DNA from: Pelagophyceae sp. CCMP2097
Lineage: Eukaryota > Sar > Pelagophyceae
DNA length: 21,275 bases
Direction of reading: 5' to 3'
NCBI GenBank assembly: GCA_026770575.1
Contig: MU657190.1
Span: 402,735-424,009, forward strand
Made by a program: the position numbers and the translations under genes. The notes beneath the pieces were generated by a model. That model had not been told where the DNA came from, did no database searches, and was given only the letters and a program-made list of their open reading frames with translations. Shown here in pieces: positions 1-10,205 of this stretch (the first letter of the stretch is position 1; every line of letters starts with the position of its first letter).

Positions 1-122
1 CCCCGCGGCCCCCGCGGCCCTGCGAAGTTTGCTCTGCGGGACGGCCCTGTGGGGCTGCTGCGGCGGGGCCCCCGCGGCCCTGCGGGGCGGCTCTGTGGGA
101 CGGCCCTGCGGGGCTGCTGCGG
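1..122. repeat. Two-copy ~60-bp GC-rich tandem repeat
   Basis: Two adjacent copies (about 1-62 and 63-122) share CCCCGCGGCCCTGCG, then a variable stretch, then GGGACGGCCCTG and GGGGCTGCTGCGG. The unit carries GACGGCCC, which resembles the core of the minisatellites found later in the window. The window edge cuts the array, so more copies may lie upstream. Confidence 0.7.
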
Positions 123-1047
123 CCGCGGGGTCGTCGGGTCGGATCGGCGGCGGGGGCCTATCGGACCTTAGGGAGGGGGCAAGGGCGCGGCGGGGGCCTG
201 TGGAGGCTGAGGCGGTCGGGTCGGATCGAACGGCCCTGAAATTCTATCGGACCTTACAATTGTATGACGAGCGGACAGCATTTCGAGGACGTGGAGACCC
301 TAGGAATCGCAGACATGGCACCCGGGCCTTTTGGACCGGGAGCCTGACTTTGGAACCCATTAGCCGGTTATTCCCTAATGGGGCAGCCCCACCCAGGGTG
401 GATTTAAGCAAGCAATCCTTCCTAGGACTAGTACTAGGAGTCCCGGACCAGCTCGCTCTGCATGACCGACGGCCGCCTGACGTCTTGGCGCGCCGCTCGC
501 AGTCACCTGCGGCTCGCTCTTGTGACTTGTCGCTCTCGGAGACTTTTCTTTCACTTTCGAGCGGACACAAGATCGAAGCAGGCCCAGGCCCGCCGGCATC
601 GCTCGGGGCGTCTCGTCGGCCGTGCGATGGGCCACCGTGAGTCCCCGAATGGAGTTGCAAGCCACCGCCAGTCCTCGCATGCCCGCATCGGGCCGGGGTG
701 CACGCGGATGCGGCGGATGCAGTTACGGGGGGCCCTGTGCGCGGGCCGCGGCGCGCGGCTCCAGCCGTTGGTCGTGGGGCCGAAGCTGCGCGGTACAGAC
801 GAGGCGTCCTCCCGGCAACGCACGCAGGCAGACGCGCGCACGCGATACAGCCAGCTCTACCCGGGGTTCAAAGTCCTCACGCGTCGGAGCTGGCGGCCTT
901 CGGTGGCGCGCGCTGGATCGTGAGCCCCCCGGGCGGCTGCTCGCCGAGCGGCGCGTTGTTGCAGCCTACGCGTCGTCGCTTCCACTGGGGTTTGCGGGCG
1001 CCCGATGCCCCCTGCTGGCCTCGCTCGGTCCGACTGGGACATGCCCT
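123..1047. other. GC-rich region without a supportable gene
   Basis: Several overlapping open frames exist on both strands, as expected at this GC content, but none shows a recognisable domain or convincing splice structure. A degenerate repeat GGTCGGGTCGGATCG...TCGGACCTTA occurs twice (about 135-171 and 213-257). Positions 391-415 match, inverted, a segment inside RFC1 intron 7 (see findings). Confidence 0.5.
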
Positions 1048-1333
1048 TTCCGTCGGCGACATCGCGCCGAGATTGTATTGAGCGCGAGGATAGTCTTGCT
1101 CGGCCGCACGTTGATACCACTGCGTGGCGGTCTTGTGGTTGATCTTAACGCCTGTTCTGCATGCATAGCACCCTCCAAACGAATCCTGAGCTCCTGCGTG
1201 TCCTTGCGTCGCCTTGCCTTGCCGCGGGCTCGTAAAACTGGAACGCCCGCTTCGGGCTATTCTTGAGACTCTTCATGCCATGCTCATACAAAAACTGCCC
1301 GAGCGCGAAATGCGCCTCGGCGCCCCCCTTGTC
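1048..1333 (-). pseudogene. Decayed Sel1-repeat fragment
   Basis: Read on the minus strand from 1333, the frame gives DKGGAEAHFALGQFLYEHG followed by SPKRAFQFYEPAARQGDA. This parallels DKENAEAQFLLGNEY and SPKRAVQFYELAAAQGNA in the neighbouring MYND-Sel1 gene. After a frameshift near 1170-1200 a second Sel1 unit continues as TGVKINHKTATQWYQRAAEQ and then PRAQYNLGA. No MYND part, start codon or further repeats are visible. It is best read as the decayed relic of a tandem paralogue lying downstream of the 1600-2646 gene in the same orientation. Sel1 repeats are short alpha-alpha units that mediate protein contacts. Lack of function is inferred from the frame break and truncation. Confidence 0.7.
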
Positions 1334-1599
1334 CGGCGTCCCTGCGACCGAGGGCACCCACGTTGGCGACGAGGGCCCTCCCTGCGATGGCGTCATTGAC
1401 CCCCCTCACCATCGATTACACAACCGGATTTCCAGACAGCCTCAGGTTGGCATTCGTCCCCGGCGGTCCGCGGTGGTCCCGAGCCTCAAAAGATGCCGAC
1501 GCCCGTCTCCCAGCTCTGCCGAAAGGCCGAGGTATAGATCTATCGTGGATCATAAGTTATGAAGAGGTTCGAAAGAGGGGTCCGGGCCTTTTTTCCGGG

Positions 1600-2646
1600 T
1601 CACCGGCCGTGCCTCACCGCGAGGAACGCCTTGAGCTGTTCGAGCTTCCCCACAGCGCCTGCGTGCCCCAGCGCCGCGGCGCGCTTGTAGAGGCGCAGCG
1701 CCTCGTCGTAGTCCCGTGGCACGCCGCGGCCGTTTGCATAACACACGCCGAGGCTGAAGAGCGCGTCTGGCTCGCCCTGCGCCGCGGCAAACCGGTACCA
1801 CTTCACGGCTTTCTCGGACGACTTGGCCACGCCCCTGCCCTCGTTGAACAGTACGCCGATGCTACGTTGCGCTCTAGGACATCCTTGTTCGGCTGCGCGT
1901 CGGTACCACTGCGCGGCGGTCTTGTAGTTGATCTTGACGCCAGTTCCATGTTGATAACACACGCCCAACTTATTCTGAGCGATAGCATTTCCTTGCGCCG
2001 CAGCGAGCTCATAAAACTGGACTGCACGCTTCGGGCTCTTCTTGAGGCCCAAGCCACCCACACGGTACTCGTTCCCAAGCAAGAACTGCGCCTCGGCGTT
2101 CTCCTTGTCCACATGCTACTGCAGCCAGCGCAGCTCCTCGGCAGCCGACTTGGGGGCCGGCGTGCGGCAGAACGGGCAGCGCGTGTCGTACTGCTGGCAC
2201 TTTGCAGAGCATTCCGTGCAAGTCCTCTTGCAGCAGCAAGTTTGAATGTTACTTTGTCAGCTTCGATTGGCAGCAAGTCCAGGCAGATGGCACACGTGCC
2301 GCGCCAGCTCGGCCTGTCGCCGTTCAGCGCGGTGGCCTTGGCTGTCGCAGTCGTCCGAGCAGCCGGTAAGCGCGACGCCGCCTTGGAACCGTCCGCCGGC
2401 GCGACGTCGTCGACGATGGCCGGCTCCTCCTTGATCTTCAACTTCTCCGGCATGAGCTCGTCGAGGAGCCGGTCTTGGAACTCGGGCCATCTGCTTGCAA
2501 GCCGTCTTGTGCCCTCTTTTCCAGTCTACGAGCTGGCAGGCCTTGGAGCAGTAGTGCCGCGACTTGCACTTGGTGCAGTGCTGGCCGCCATGCTCGTCGC
2601 AGAAGCAGCAGGGCTTGCGCGTAGCAGCGGCGGGCGCGTCGCCCAT
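1600..2646 (-). pseudogene. MYND / RING-like / Sel1-repeat protein, frameshifted
   Basis: The ATG at 2646 opens MGDAPAAATRKPCCFC, leading into a complete MYND zinc finger (CCFC...HCTKCKSRHYCSKAC...HKTAC). The frame then breaks near 2490; the continuing product is in another frame (EFQDRLLDELMPEKLKIKEE). A RING-like Cys cluster starts with CAICLDLLPIEADK. It is interrupted at 2238-2243, where loss of one T shifts CCCKRTCTEC...RCPFCRTP into the third frame. After LRWLQ there is an in-frame TAG (2116-2118), then HVDKENAEAQF and about four Sel1 repeats ending LAVRHGR at 1600. MYND fingers and Sel1 repeats are protein-interaction modules, so an intact copy would be a cytosolic or nuclear scaffold or ubiquitin-ligase-like protein (inference). 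Three lesions make a pseudogene likely, since neighbouring RFC1 reads cleanly; sequencing error is the alternative. The more upstream in-frame codon at 2736 is GTG, so 2646 is preferred as the start. Confidence 0.8.
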
Positions 2647-2960
2647 CGTGTCGTGGCAGTCCGTCGGGTGCTTCAACGTCCAGCTGGTCGCCTCTTCCGG
2701 TCCTCGACGATTGCAACGGCAGTCCTCGGAGTTCACAAAGGGCGGGCCGCTCCGCCCGACGCCGCGCCGAGAACGCTCCGGACGTCACACTGACTCACAG
2801 CGGCATGCCAGCAGACGAATTATTTTGTTTATCGCCGAAATCTGGGATTTGAATTCGGTGGGAGGCAATTGGGGGCCGATTTCAAACTCCATCGAGCCTC
2901 GAGGACCGCCCCCGGCCCCTCGCGCGCATCCCTCCGCCGCGCGGGCCGCGCGCCTTCGGC
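2647..2960. promoter_or_regulatory. Divergent intergenic region between MYND relic and RFC1
   Basis: About 314 bp separate the minus-strand MYND start (2646) from the plus-strand RFC1 start (2961). It includes a less GC-rich stretch around 2815-2885 with ATTATTTTGTTTATC, the only AT-rich patch upstream of RFC1. Promoter function is inferred from position only; no defined motif is recognised. Confidence 0.4.
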
Positions 2961-5900
2961 ATGGACATCCGCAAGTTCTTCGGCGCCGCCAAGGGCGGCG
3001 CGGGAGGCGCAAAGGCGGCGGGGGACGCCAAGCCCAAGGCGGCGGGGGACGGAAAGGTCAAGGCTCCGGGAGAGGCAAAGGCGTCGCCTGCCAAGGCCAA
3101 GGCCAAGGCTCCGCCGGCGGCCAAGGCGTCGCCAGCCAAGACCAAGGTCGAGAAGCGGCCCGCGGATGCGTCGAAGCATTTCGACGCGCCGTCCGCGAAG
3201 AGAACCGCGGGCGGCTCGTCCACAGAGGCCATCGACATCGACGACGACGAGGCGCCCGCGAAGAAGGCGCCAGTCGTGCCGTCGCCGAAGAAGGCGCCGA
3301 TGAAGGCGCCTGCGCCGGCCGCGGCGCCGTCGCCGATGAAGGCGCCGTCCCCGGCGAAGAAGCGGCCAGCAGAGGGCGCCATCAAGGATGTGCTTGGCAT
3401 CGACCTCACGAACACTTCCGATGAGTCCGAGTCAGACGAGGCGGAGCCGGATCGGGTTCCGGTGGTGAAGTCGGCCAAGTTGGAGCCGGCGGTGCGCGCG
3501 GAAATGGACGTCTCCTCGTATTTCTCGGGAGCGCCCATGCCCTCGCCAAAGAAGGCCCCGCCCAAGGCGCCGCCGAAGCCGCCGGTGCGCCCTCTTGCCG
3601 CGCGTCCGGTGCCGAACGACGTGTGTCGGCAAGGAATGCGTTTTCCGGCTTGTGCGACACGATTTTAGGCGACGCCGGCTGCGGCGCTCCCGCTGCAAGG
3701 ATGCTCCTTTGCGTTTACGGGCGTCCTGGAAACAATGTCGCGCGACGCGGCCCAGGACGTGGTCCGCGAGCGGGGCGGCAAAGTGCGTTTGGATTGGCGA
3801 TTGGCGCCGTCGATGGCAAGCGCGCACCGTGTCAAACTCAGGTCGCCAACGCCGTCTCCGGCAAGACGACCTTCCTCGTCATGGGCAAGAAGCTCGAGGA
3901 CGGTGCGGCCGGGCCTCTGATCGAGACGAAGCCCGACGTCTTGATGAGAGACGTCTCCCTCGACCACTCGGACGCTTCTGCAGGCCGCGATTCGAAAACG
4001 GGGAGCAAGTACAAGACGGCGGCGGAGAAGGACGTGACTGTGGTGGAAGGCGAAGCAGCGTGCGTGGCCCCATCGCTCCTGGAAAGGGTTTGTCGTTGCT
4101 CTCTCCAGCGGACGTTTCAATGGCTTGTCGGAGGATCGTTTGAGGAGGGTAGCCGTCTCGTATTCAAAGGGCGTGCCTTGTGAGACGGCCTTGAAATAGG
4201 TTTGAGGACCTGGTCCGTTCACTGACATGCGGGGCAACAAAATTGCCATCGTCCGTGGTGAAAGCGCGCGAAACCGCCGCGAAGAAGGCCGTCGTTTCGG
4301 CAAAGGCGTCTGCGAAAGCGGCAAAGACCGAAGCGGCAAAGGCGCCGCCGAAGAAGGTGGCATTCGCGGCCGGCGAGACCGCTGAGCGGACTGAGCAGCT
4401 GGCACAGCAGGCGGCGAATGCGCTGTGGTCGGAGCGGCACCGGCCAAAGTCGTTGAAGGATCTCGTCGGGTGCGGGGAGACTGCGAGGAAGCTCGGTGAG
4501 TCGGAAAGCCCGATTCTGGAAACCCGAAGCACGGAAAATGGCTCGACTTAGGAAAATGGCTCGACGAGTGGGAGTCGTGCCACCTCGGCCCAAAGGACGG
4601 CCGCCGCAAGCCGGCGTTTGCAAAAGAGAACCCCGGCGCGCGCGCGGCTCTGCTCAGCGGGCCGCCCGGCATCGGAAAGTCGACCATGGCAGCTTTGGTG
4701 TGCAAGGATCGCGGCTACGACGTCTTTGAGATGAACGCTTCCGACGCGCGGTCGAAAAAAGCAATCTCAGAGGGTTTGGCCAACGTGGTCAACTGCACCG
4801 TGCTGCCGGGGGCCGCCGCGGGCGTCAAGGGGAAAAGAGTGCGCAGGTGCATCATCATGGACGAGGTAAGTCGTGTTGCAAACTCGTTCGTGTGTCGCGG
4901 CAAACGGCAATCGCATTTTCGGACCGGGCCTCGATGACGGCCGTCTCGATGACTGGTCCCTCTCTCACGCCCAAAGCGCCGAGACCTCATTTTCAAAAAG
5001 GCATGAAGCAGGATTTGATTGCAGGTCGACGGTTTGGCCGGCACTTCGGACCGCGGAGGCTCGCAGGAGCTGATCAAGCTGATCAAGACGTCTGGGACGC
5101 CGATGATCTGCATCTGCAACGACCGCGGGTCGACCAAAGTCCGCGGCTTAGCAAACTCCTGCTACGACCTCCGCGAAAACCTGCGCCAAACAAGGCCGCA
5201 AACACGGAAGATCAACGGCGCGAGGCGTGCGAGGTTCAGATGCCTCCGCTTCCGCGGGCGAAAAGCCATATGGGCGGGCCCTTGTGAGGCCTCTTTGGCG
5301 GCCACTTGCTTCTGCGCGATGGCTCGCCAGGCCTCGAGTCCCTCTGAACGGGCCAGAGGGGACGGGCCCTCTGGATGGGCCCTCTGGATGGGCCCTTTGA
5401 AGAGCCCCTCTTGACGGCCCCTCTCGACGATTCCTCTGGAAGGTCCCTCTGGACAGCCCCTCTGGGCGGCCCCTCTACACCGCTCCTCTGGACGGCCCCT
5501 CGGTGCGGTGGCCGACCCGGACCGAGCGGCGGCAGAGGGATCAGGGCCGATGCGATCCTTTGGACGGTCCCTCGAGACGGTCCCTCGATCGACGGTCCCT
5601 CGAGACGGTCCCTCGATAGGCCGTCCCTCGAGACGGTTCCTCTGGACAGTCCATCGAGACAGACACTCGACGGCTCCTCGAAACGGTCCTCGAGACGGCC
5701 CTTGTACACGGTCGCTCGAAACGGTCCCTCGAGACGACGGTCTAGACGGTCCCTCGAGGCGGCCCCTCTGCAAGGCCCTTGAGACAGGTTTTCTGGGAGG
5801 TCCCTCGAGATGACGCCCTCGAAACGGCCCCCTCGAAACAGCCTCGCTGGACGGTCCGTCGAGAAGGCCGTTCGATTCCCTGGAGACGGTTCCTCGAGGC

Positions 5901-8900
5901 GGTCCGCCTGGGCAATCCGTCTGGACGATGTCTCTCGAAGGCCCCTCGAGACGGTTGCTTGCTTAAAATCCACCCTGGGTCCTCTCAACGGCGGCCGACG
6001 CGGACCGATCGACGGCAGAGGGCGTCTACGGCCATTTCCGACGGTTCCTCGAACCGGTCTCTCTCGAGGAGGGCCCCTCTGGAGGGCCCCTTTGCGGCCC
6101 CTCTGGAAGGTCCCTCTGGACGGGCCGCAAAGGCGACCGCATCGGACATTGCCGCATCGGACCTTGCCGAGGGAGCTGAGCCGCCGCGTGGGACGGTGCA
6201 CGATGGGATGCATCCCATATGGGCTCGTCTCGTATGGGATGCCGGGTCTCAGTGACTTTCAGGGACCGTGTCGCGGGACGTCGTCGCGGGATTCTTGTAT
6301 CAAGGGGTGGGAGAACCACTTGATCCAGGAGGCAGCCGAGGGTACGGGGGCGTCGTCACAGGGACCCTGTCACGGGACGTTGCCACAGGGACCCTGTCGC
6401 CTTGTCCTGAGTCCTTTTCGCGGAGCCTATTCCCGGGTTTGAGTCACAAGTCCTTGCCTCAGGGACCTCGCCACCTCGTCTTGGGAAGTTGTCGTGGGGG
6501 CAGAGTCTTGGGACCTTGCCACGAAACCTCGTTCCGGGGACCTCGTCACGGGGACCTTGTGGAGCCTTGTCGCAGGGACTTGTCGCAGGGGCACTTCCGC
6601 GGGCGCTCCCCGCCCAGCGCCGAATGTCACAATAGGCGTCAAGCGCCCGATGAAGCTCAGCGTGGGCCGGCGCGTGGTCGCGGTGGCTCTGGACGAGGGC
6701 TTAGATCTAGAGATTCAAGCGGCGGAGCTCTTGGCAGAGAGCTGCGGCAACGACATCCGCCAATGCATCAACGCGCTGCAGATGTGGGCCGCGCAGGACG
6801 CGACGTACGAGGCCGCGTCGGCATGCGGGACGCGCGGTCACAGTTGTGACATGCTGTGGACGGTCTCACAGAGGCTCGATGGACGCCGCGCGCGGTCTCC
6901 CACAGAGGCTCGATGACCGTCCTTTCGACGGCCCCGTCGACGGCCCCGTCGACAGCGTCAAGAGGGCGCCCGCGGCCCGGCCGAGGCCTGGAGACGGGCC
7001 GTTCAAGGCTCCACCAAAGGTCTTGAGAGGGTCTGTGCCCCGTCGACGGTCCGATGCGGCGCCGAGAAGGGTCCCGAGAACGGCCCCGAGACGGCCCCGA
7101 GACGGTCCCGAGACGGCCCCGAGACGGCCCCGAGACGGCCCCGAGACGGCCCCGAGACGGGTCGACGGTCCCATACGACGCCTGCGCGGACGGTCCGACG
7201 CGGCCTGGAGACGGCTCCCTCGAGGCTCCCGAGACGGTTCCATGCGGACAGTCCGACGGTTCCATGCGGACAGTCCGACGGTTCCATGCGGACAGTCCGA
7301 CGGTTCCATGCGGACAGTCCGACGGTCCCCTCGACGGACGTCTCCGGTATCGACGGCCGCGGGACGGCCCCGCGACGGGCCCGGGACGGTCCCATGCGCC
7401 CTCAACGGCGGCCTCGACGGTCTGATGCGCCGACGGTGGAGCTCGTGCGTGATCCCAGATGGAAGCCCATGAAGGCGTCCCATCTGGGCGCCGCACGCCG
7501 CATAGACGCCGCGGCGGGCCGGGGGCGGTCCGTCGCGACGCCCAAAAAAGAGGCGGACCGTGCAAGGCCGACGCCCGTACGACAGTCGGAGGCGGCCCCG
7601 GAGGCGGTCCCTTTTTTGGGGCGGCCTCCGAGGCTCGCCGGGTTGGGGCTCTGAGGCCGCCGCGCGTGCGAAACGGGCTCGATCGGAGCGAGTCGGAACG
7701 ATTGCACGACGTCTCCCAAATGCGTGGCAACTTTTAGGTCTGCCCACGCGTCCACGAATTCCAAAGGCGGCAAATCGGCCACGTACGCGCAGATGAAAGC
7801 CAGGCTCACCTCCATCTCCAAAGACGCTCTACAGCGGTGCTCGCCCTACGACGGCGCGCGCATGATACTCTCCGACGTCCGCCAAAAGTCGCACCGCGAG
7901 AGGTCAGCAGGCGGGCCCGCGTCGAGAGCCCACCGCGTCCATCGTCGGCCCCGCCACCATCTCAATATGCCCACCATCTCAATATTCATCGGACAGGTGC
8001 GACGCATTCTTCATCGACTACCGCCTCTGTCCGCTGCTCATCCAGCAGAATTACATTGCCGCCGCGTCGTCGTGCAAGACCCACGACGTTTTGGCGAAGC
8101 TCGACCGGCTCTCCGCGGCGGCGGACTGCTTGAGCGACGTCGACTTGGTGGATGAGCGCATCGGCTCGCAGCAGTACTGGGGACTCCTCACGACAGAGGT
8201 GTTTCACCCGCACTTGCCGTACATGTTGCATCGTTGAGATAGGCGGCCCTCTGCGTCCGCGTCGGCGCGCTCCTCCAAGACGGCTCCTGCATGAATCCGG
8301 CCTTTCCGGCGTGGTTTGGGAAGAATTCGAGCGCGGGCAAATGCAAGCGACTGGCGTCCGAGGTGCGCCCCCTTTTCCTTTGCGATAGGCGCGAGACGAC
8401 CTTTGGAAGGCGCTTTTTCGGACGCGTTCTCGGACGACGGTCGAAAAATAGGTCGCCGTGCACGTCTCTCAGAAACTTTCCTCGGGGTCGCGCGCCGTGC
8501 TGCGCCTCGACTATTTGCCCATGCTGAGGCGCCATCTGTCGGAACCTCTGGCTATGCGGGGGTTGGATGGCGTCGACGAGACGATTCTGCGCTTGGACGA
8601 GTACGGCGTCTCCAGGGACGACCTCTTTGAAGCTATTCCCGAGTCAGAACCCGCGTCTTTTGAAACCCGCGAGTCCAGAGGCCTCAGGTTCCAAACACGG
8701 ATGCGCGACCAACGCGCCATTTCGCAGGTTAATCATGAACAAGGACGACCAGTGGAACCTCTCCGGCCTCGACGCAAAGGTCAAGGCCGCGTTCACGCGC
8801 ACGTATAACCAGCAGGCGCATGGCTCGCAAGCTCTTTGCGCTTTACAAGTCATCTCGAAAAAGAAGAAACGCCCTGCGGCCGACGACGGCGAGTTCGGCG

Positions 8901-9157
8901 ACGACGACGACGAAGAGGAGGACCAGGAAGAGGCGAAAGACGAGGACATTTCCAAACTCTTTGCGGCGAAGAAGAAACCCGCGGCGAAGAAGGCCGCGGG
9001 GGCAAAGGTGAAGGGTGAAGGCGCAAAGGTCAAGGCGGCGCCAAAGGCAAAAGCCGCGCCTAAGGCAAAGGCCGCGCCAAAGGCACCAAAGGCAAAGGCG
9101 CCAAAGAAGGAAGAGTCGCCGTCGAAGAAAGCGCGGGCCAACCCCTGGGCCGCCTAG
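2961..9157 (+). CDS. RFC1: Replication factor C subunit 1 (clamp-loader large subunit)
   Basis: RFC1 loads the PCNA sliding clamp at primer-template junctions. Exons read here: 2961-3620, 3669-3782, 3842-3902, 3984-4059, 4200-4495, 4552-4865, 5025-5226, 6636-6816 (or -6804), 7738-7902, 7997-8232, 8280-8362, 8452-8642 and 8728-9157. They stay in frame to the TAG, about 1,002 aa; human RFC1 is 1,148. The N-terminus MDIRKFFG matches animal RFC1, with a second PIP-like MDVSSYFSG near 184 in a Lys/Ala/Pro-rich tail. BRCT (about 229-315): FAFTGVLETMSRD...RERGGK-VANAVSGKTTFLVMG. AAA+ module: LWSERHRPKSLKDLVG, Walker A GPPGIGKST (439-447), NASDARSKK, Walker B CIIMDE-VDGLAG, SCGNDIRQCINALQMW. C-terminal RFC1 domain: DAFFIDYRLCPLLIQQNY, FPAWFGKNSSAGK, LDAKVKAAFTRTYN, then an acidic stretch and a Lys-rich tail. 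Introns are 47-159 nt except introns 7 (5227-6635) and 8 (to 7737). Least certain are the exon 7-8 junction, which leaves about 17 extra residues after CYDLR, and the exon 8 donor. Confidence 0.93.
5331..6130. repeat. Minisatellite array in RFC1 intron 7 (GACGGTCCCTCGA units)
   Basis: Degenerate 12-16-bp units, typified by GACGGTCCCTCGA and CCTCTGGACGGCC, fill the centre of intron 7. Clean runs lie around 5565-5760. The left part is built from CCTCTGGATGGGCC variants. The array keeps long open frames on both strands because units rarely create stops; these are not considered genes. The same core appears in intron 8 and at 18146-19470. Confidence 0.85.
6250..6600. repeat. Second minisatellite in intron 7 (GGGACCTTGTCACG units)
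   Basis: Imperfect 14-16-bp units such as GGGACCCTGTCACGGGAC and GGGGACCTTGTGGAGCC recur from about 6263 to 6597. They end some 40 bp before the 3' splice site at 6635. This is a diverged relative of the GGGACC core on the opposite strand sense to the first array. A 16-bp perfect palindrome (6203-6218) sits just before it. Confidence 0.75.
7068..7165. repeat. GAGACGGCCCC microsatellite-like array in RFC1 intron 8
   Basis: Near-perfect 11-bp units (GAGACGGCCCC, with some GAGACGGTCCC) repeat about eight times. They contain the same GACGG(T/C)CCC core as the intron 7 array. Flanking sequence (6900-7230) is a looser mixture of GACGGTCC-type units. Confidence 0.85.
7233..7320. repeat. Four perfect 22-bp tandem repeats in RFC1 intron 8
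   Basis: GACGGTTCCATGCGGACAGT followed by CC is repeated four times with no mismatch (7233, 7255, 7277, 7299). A fifth partial unit starts GACGGTCCC at 7321. Perfect identity next to diverged arrays implies very recent amplification. Because 22 is not a multiple of three, the translation cycles through all three frames. Confidence 0.95.
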
Positions 9158-10205
9158 GCGCCACCCGGAGGCGGGCCGCCACCCGCCCGCCTCTCCAACG
9201 AGACGGACGTCAAACGGACGTAAACGAGACCAAAAGGCACTGCGTCGGGCAGCGTCCGACCCCGGCTCGCAGATTCGGCTCGCAAGGGTTCGAGGGAGGG
9301 GCCTCGGTGCGGGGAGGGGCCTCGGTGCGGCGCCGATCGAGGCCATGGTCTCTGGGGGCACACGAGCGGCCCTCCTGAAGCCTGATCATGCCCCTTGCAA
9401 GGGTGTTTCAAGCGGTAGGAATTCCTAATCAGCAGATCAAAATAAGAAAAAATACAGATTTATTGTGCCTTTGAGTAATTAATAAACTCCTTTTCGGGTA
9501 CTTATTGAGATAATGTGACGATTTGATGACGGACGATGGGGCGTCCTCTAGGACGCGTTTTTGGATGATTGCGCTCGCAACTGCTCTGGAAGTCGGTGGC
9601 ATGGCGTTGGCAACGCACATGCCCATCTTCTTGCCTCTCTAGAGGCACTTATTGGCTTTTTAGACAAAGCACCCTCACGGGAATGATGAGTCTCTTGATA
9701 AAATGTCCGAATGGCCAGTCTTCTAAGTATCGCGCGGCTCGAGGAGGTCCATGACCACCTCCCAGCGCCCGAGAAGACTGGGCATTCGACCATTTTTACC
9801 CTCCCCGTCGCCCACAGATTTGAAAATAAGGCCGCTGGTCTCCAGAGACATGTAGGACGTCTCGGACCGATCTTTTCAACGGCACGGAGGCGAGACGCGG
9901 TGCGCGCATGGCGCCTTCGTCATCGTTCCCTGAACCGACCCCGTCAGCGCGCACACGAAGAGGCAGAAGGCCAACATAGATCGCTATAAATTCAAATCTG
10001 GGATTTGCTGGATCATGTCGATTTTTCTTATTTGATACAGCGGTGATTCAGCGTGAAGCTTGCCTTGCAGAATCATTGAGGCATGAGGGTTTTTATTTTT
10101 GCTCCGTCGTGACCGAAGCCCCAAAAGCAATTGCCCAAAAGGCCCCAAAAGAAAGACCGGAGTTGGCCGCCTCAACGTCTGAGCCAGGGGTCGGCATCCA
10201 CAGCA
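9158..10205. other. Intergenic region 3' of RFC1, with AT-rich patch
   Basis: It lies between the convergent 3' ends of RFC1 and the WD40 gene. Positions 9420-9530 are AT-rich (AAAATAAGAAAAAATACAGA, ATTAATAAACTCC) and may hold polyadenylation signals, for example AATAAA at 9480-9485, for RFC1; that is inference. 9240-9420 is GC-rich with a short GGGAGGGGCCTCGGTGC duplication near 9295-9330. Apart from one small minus ORF (next entry) no gene is supported. Confidence 0.5.
9876..9977 (-). CDS. Possible tiny secreted-type peptide ORF
   Basis: A 33-codon minus-strand ORF begins MLAFCLFVCALTGSVQG, which has the shape of a cleavable signal peptide (hydrophobic core, then small residues). It ends in a short Cys/Arg/Pro-rich tail. 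A TATA-like AATTTATAGC lies just upstream of the ATG on the minus strand. It could be the first exon of a longer spliced gene or chance; no homologue is recognised. Confidence 0.2.
   Translation of the reverse strand: MLAFCLFVCALTGSVQGTMTKAPCAHRVSPPCR

Noticed and set aside
5236..6213. 325-codon minus-strand ORF in RFC1 intron 7
   Set aside because: It consists of minisatellite translation (GPSRGTV-type repeats) inside an intron.
7233..7320. Possible CRISPR-like array (four 22-bp repeats)
   Set aside because: Repeats are directly adjacent with no spacers, and the context is a eukaryotic intron.
2838..10006. AAATCTGGGATTTG shared by 2838 and 9993 as a promoter element
   Set aside because: A 14-bp match between two places in 21 kb is expected by chance about once.
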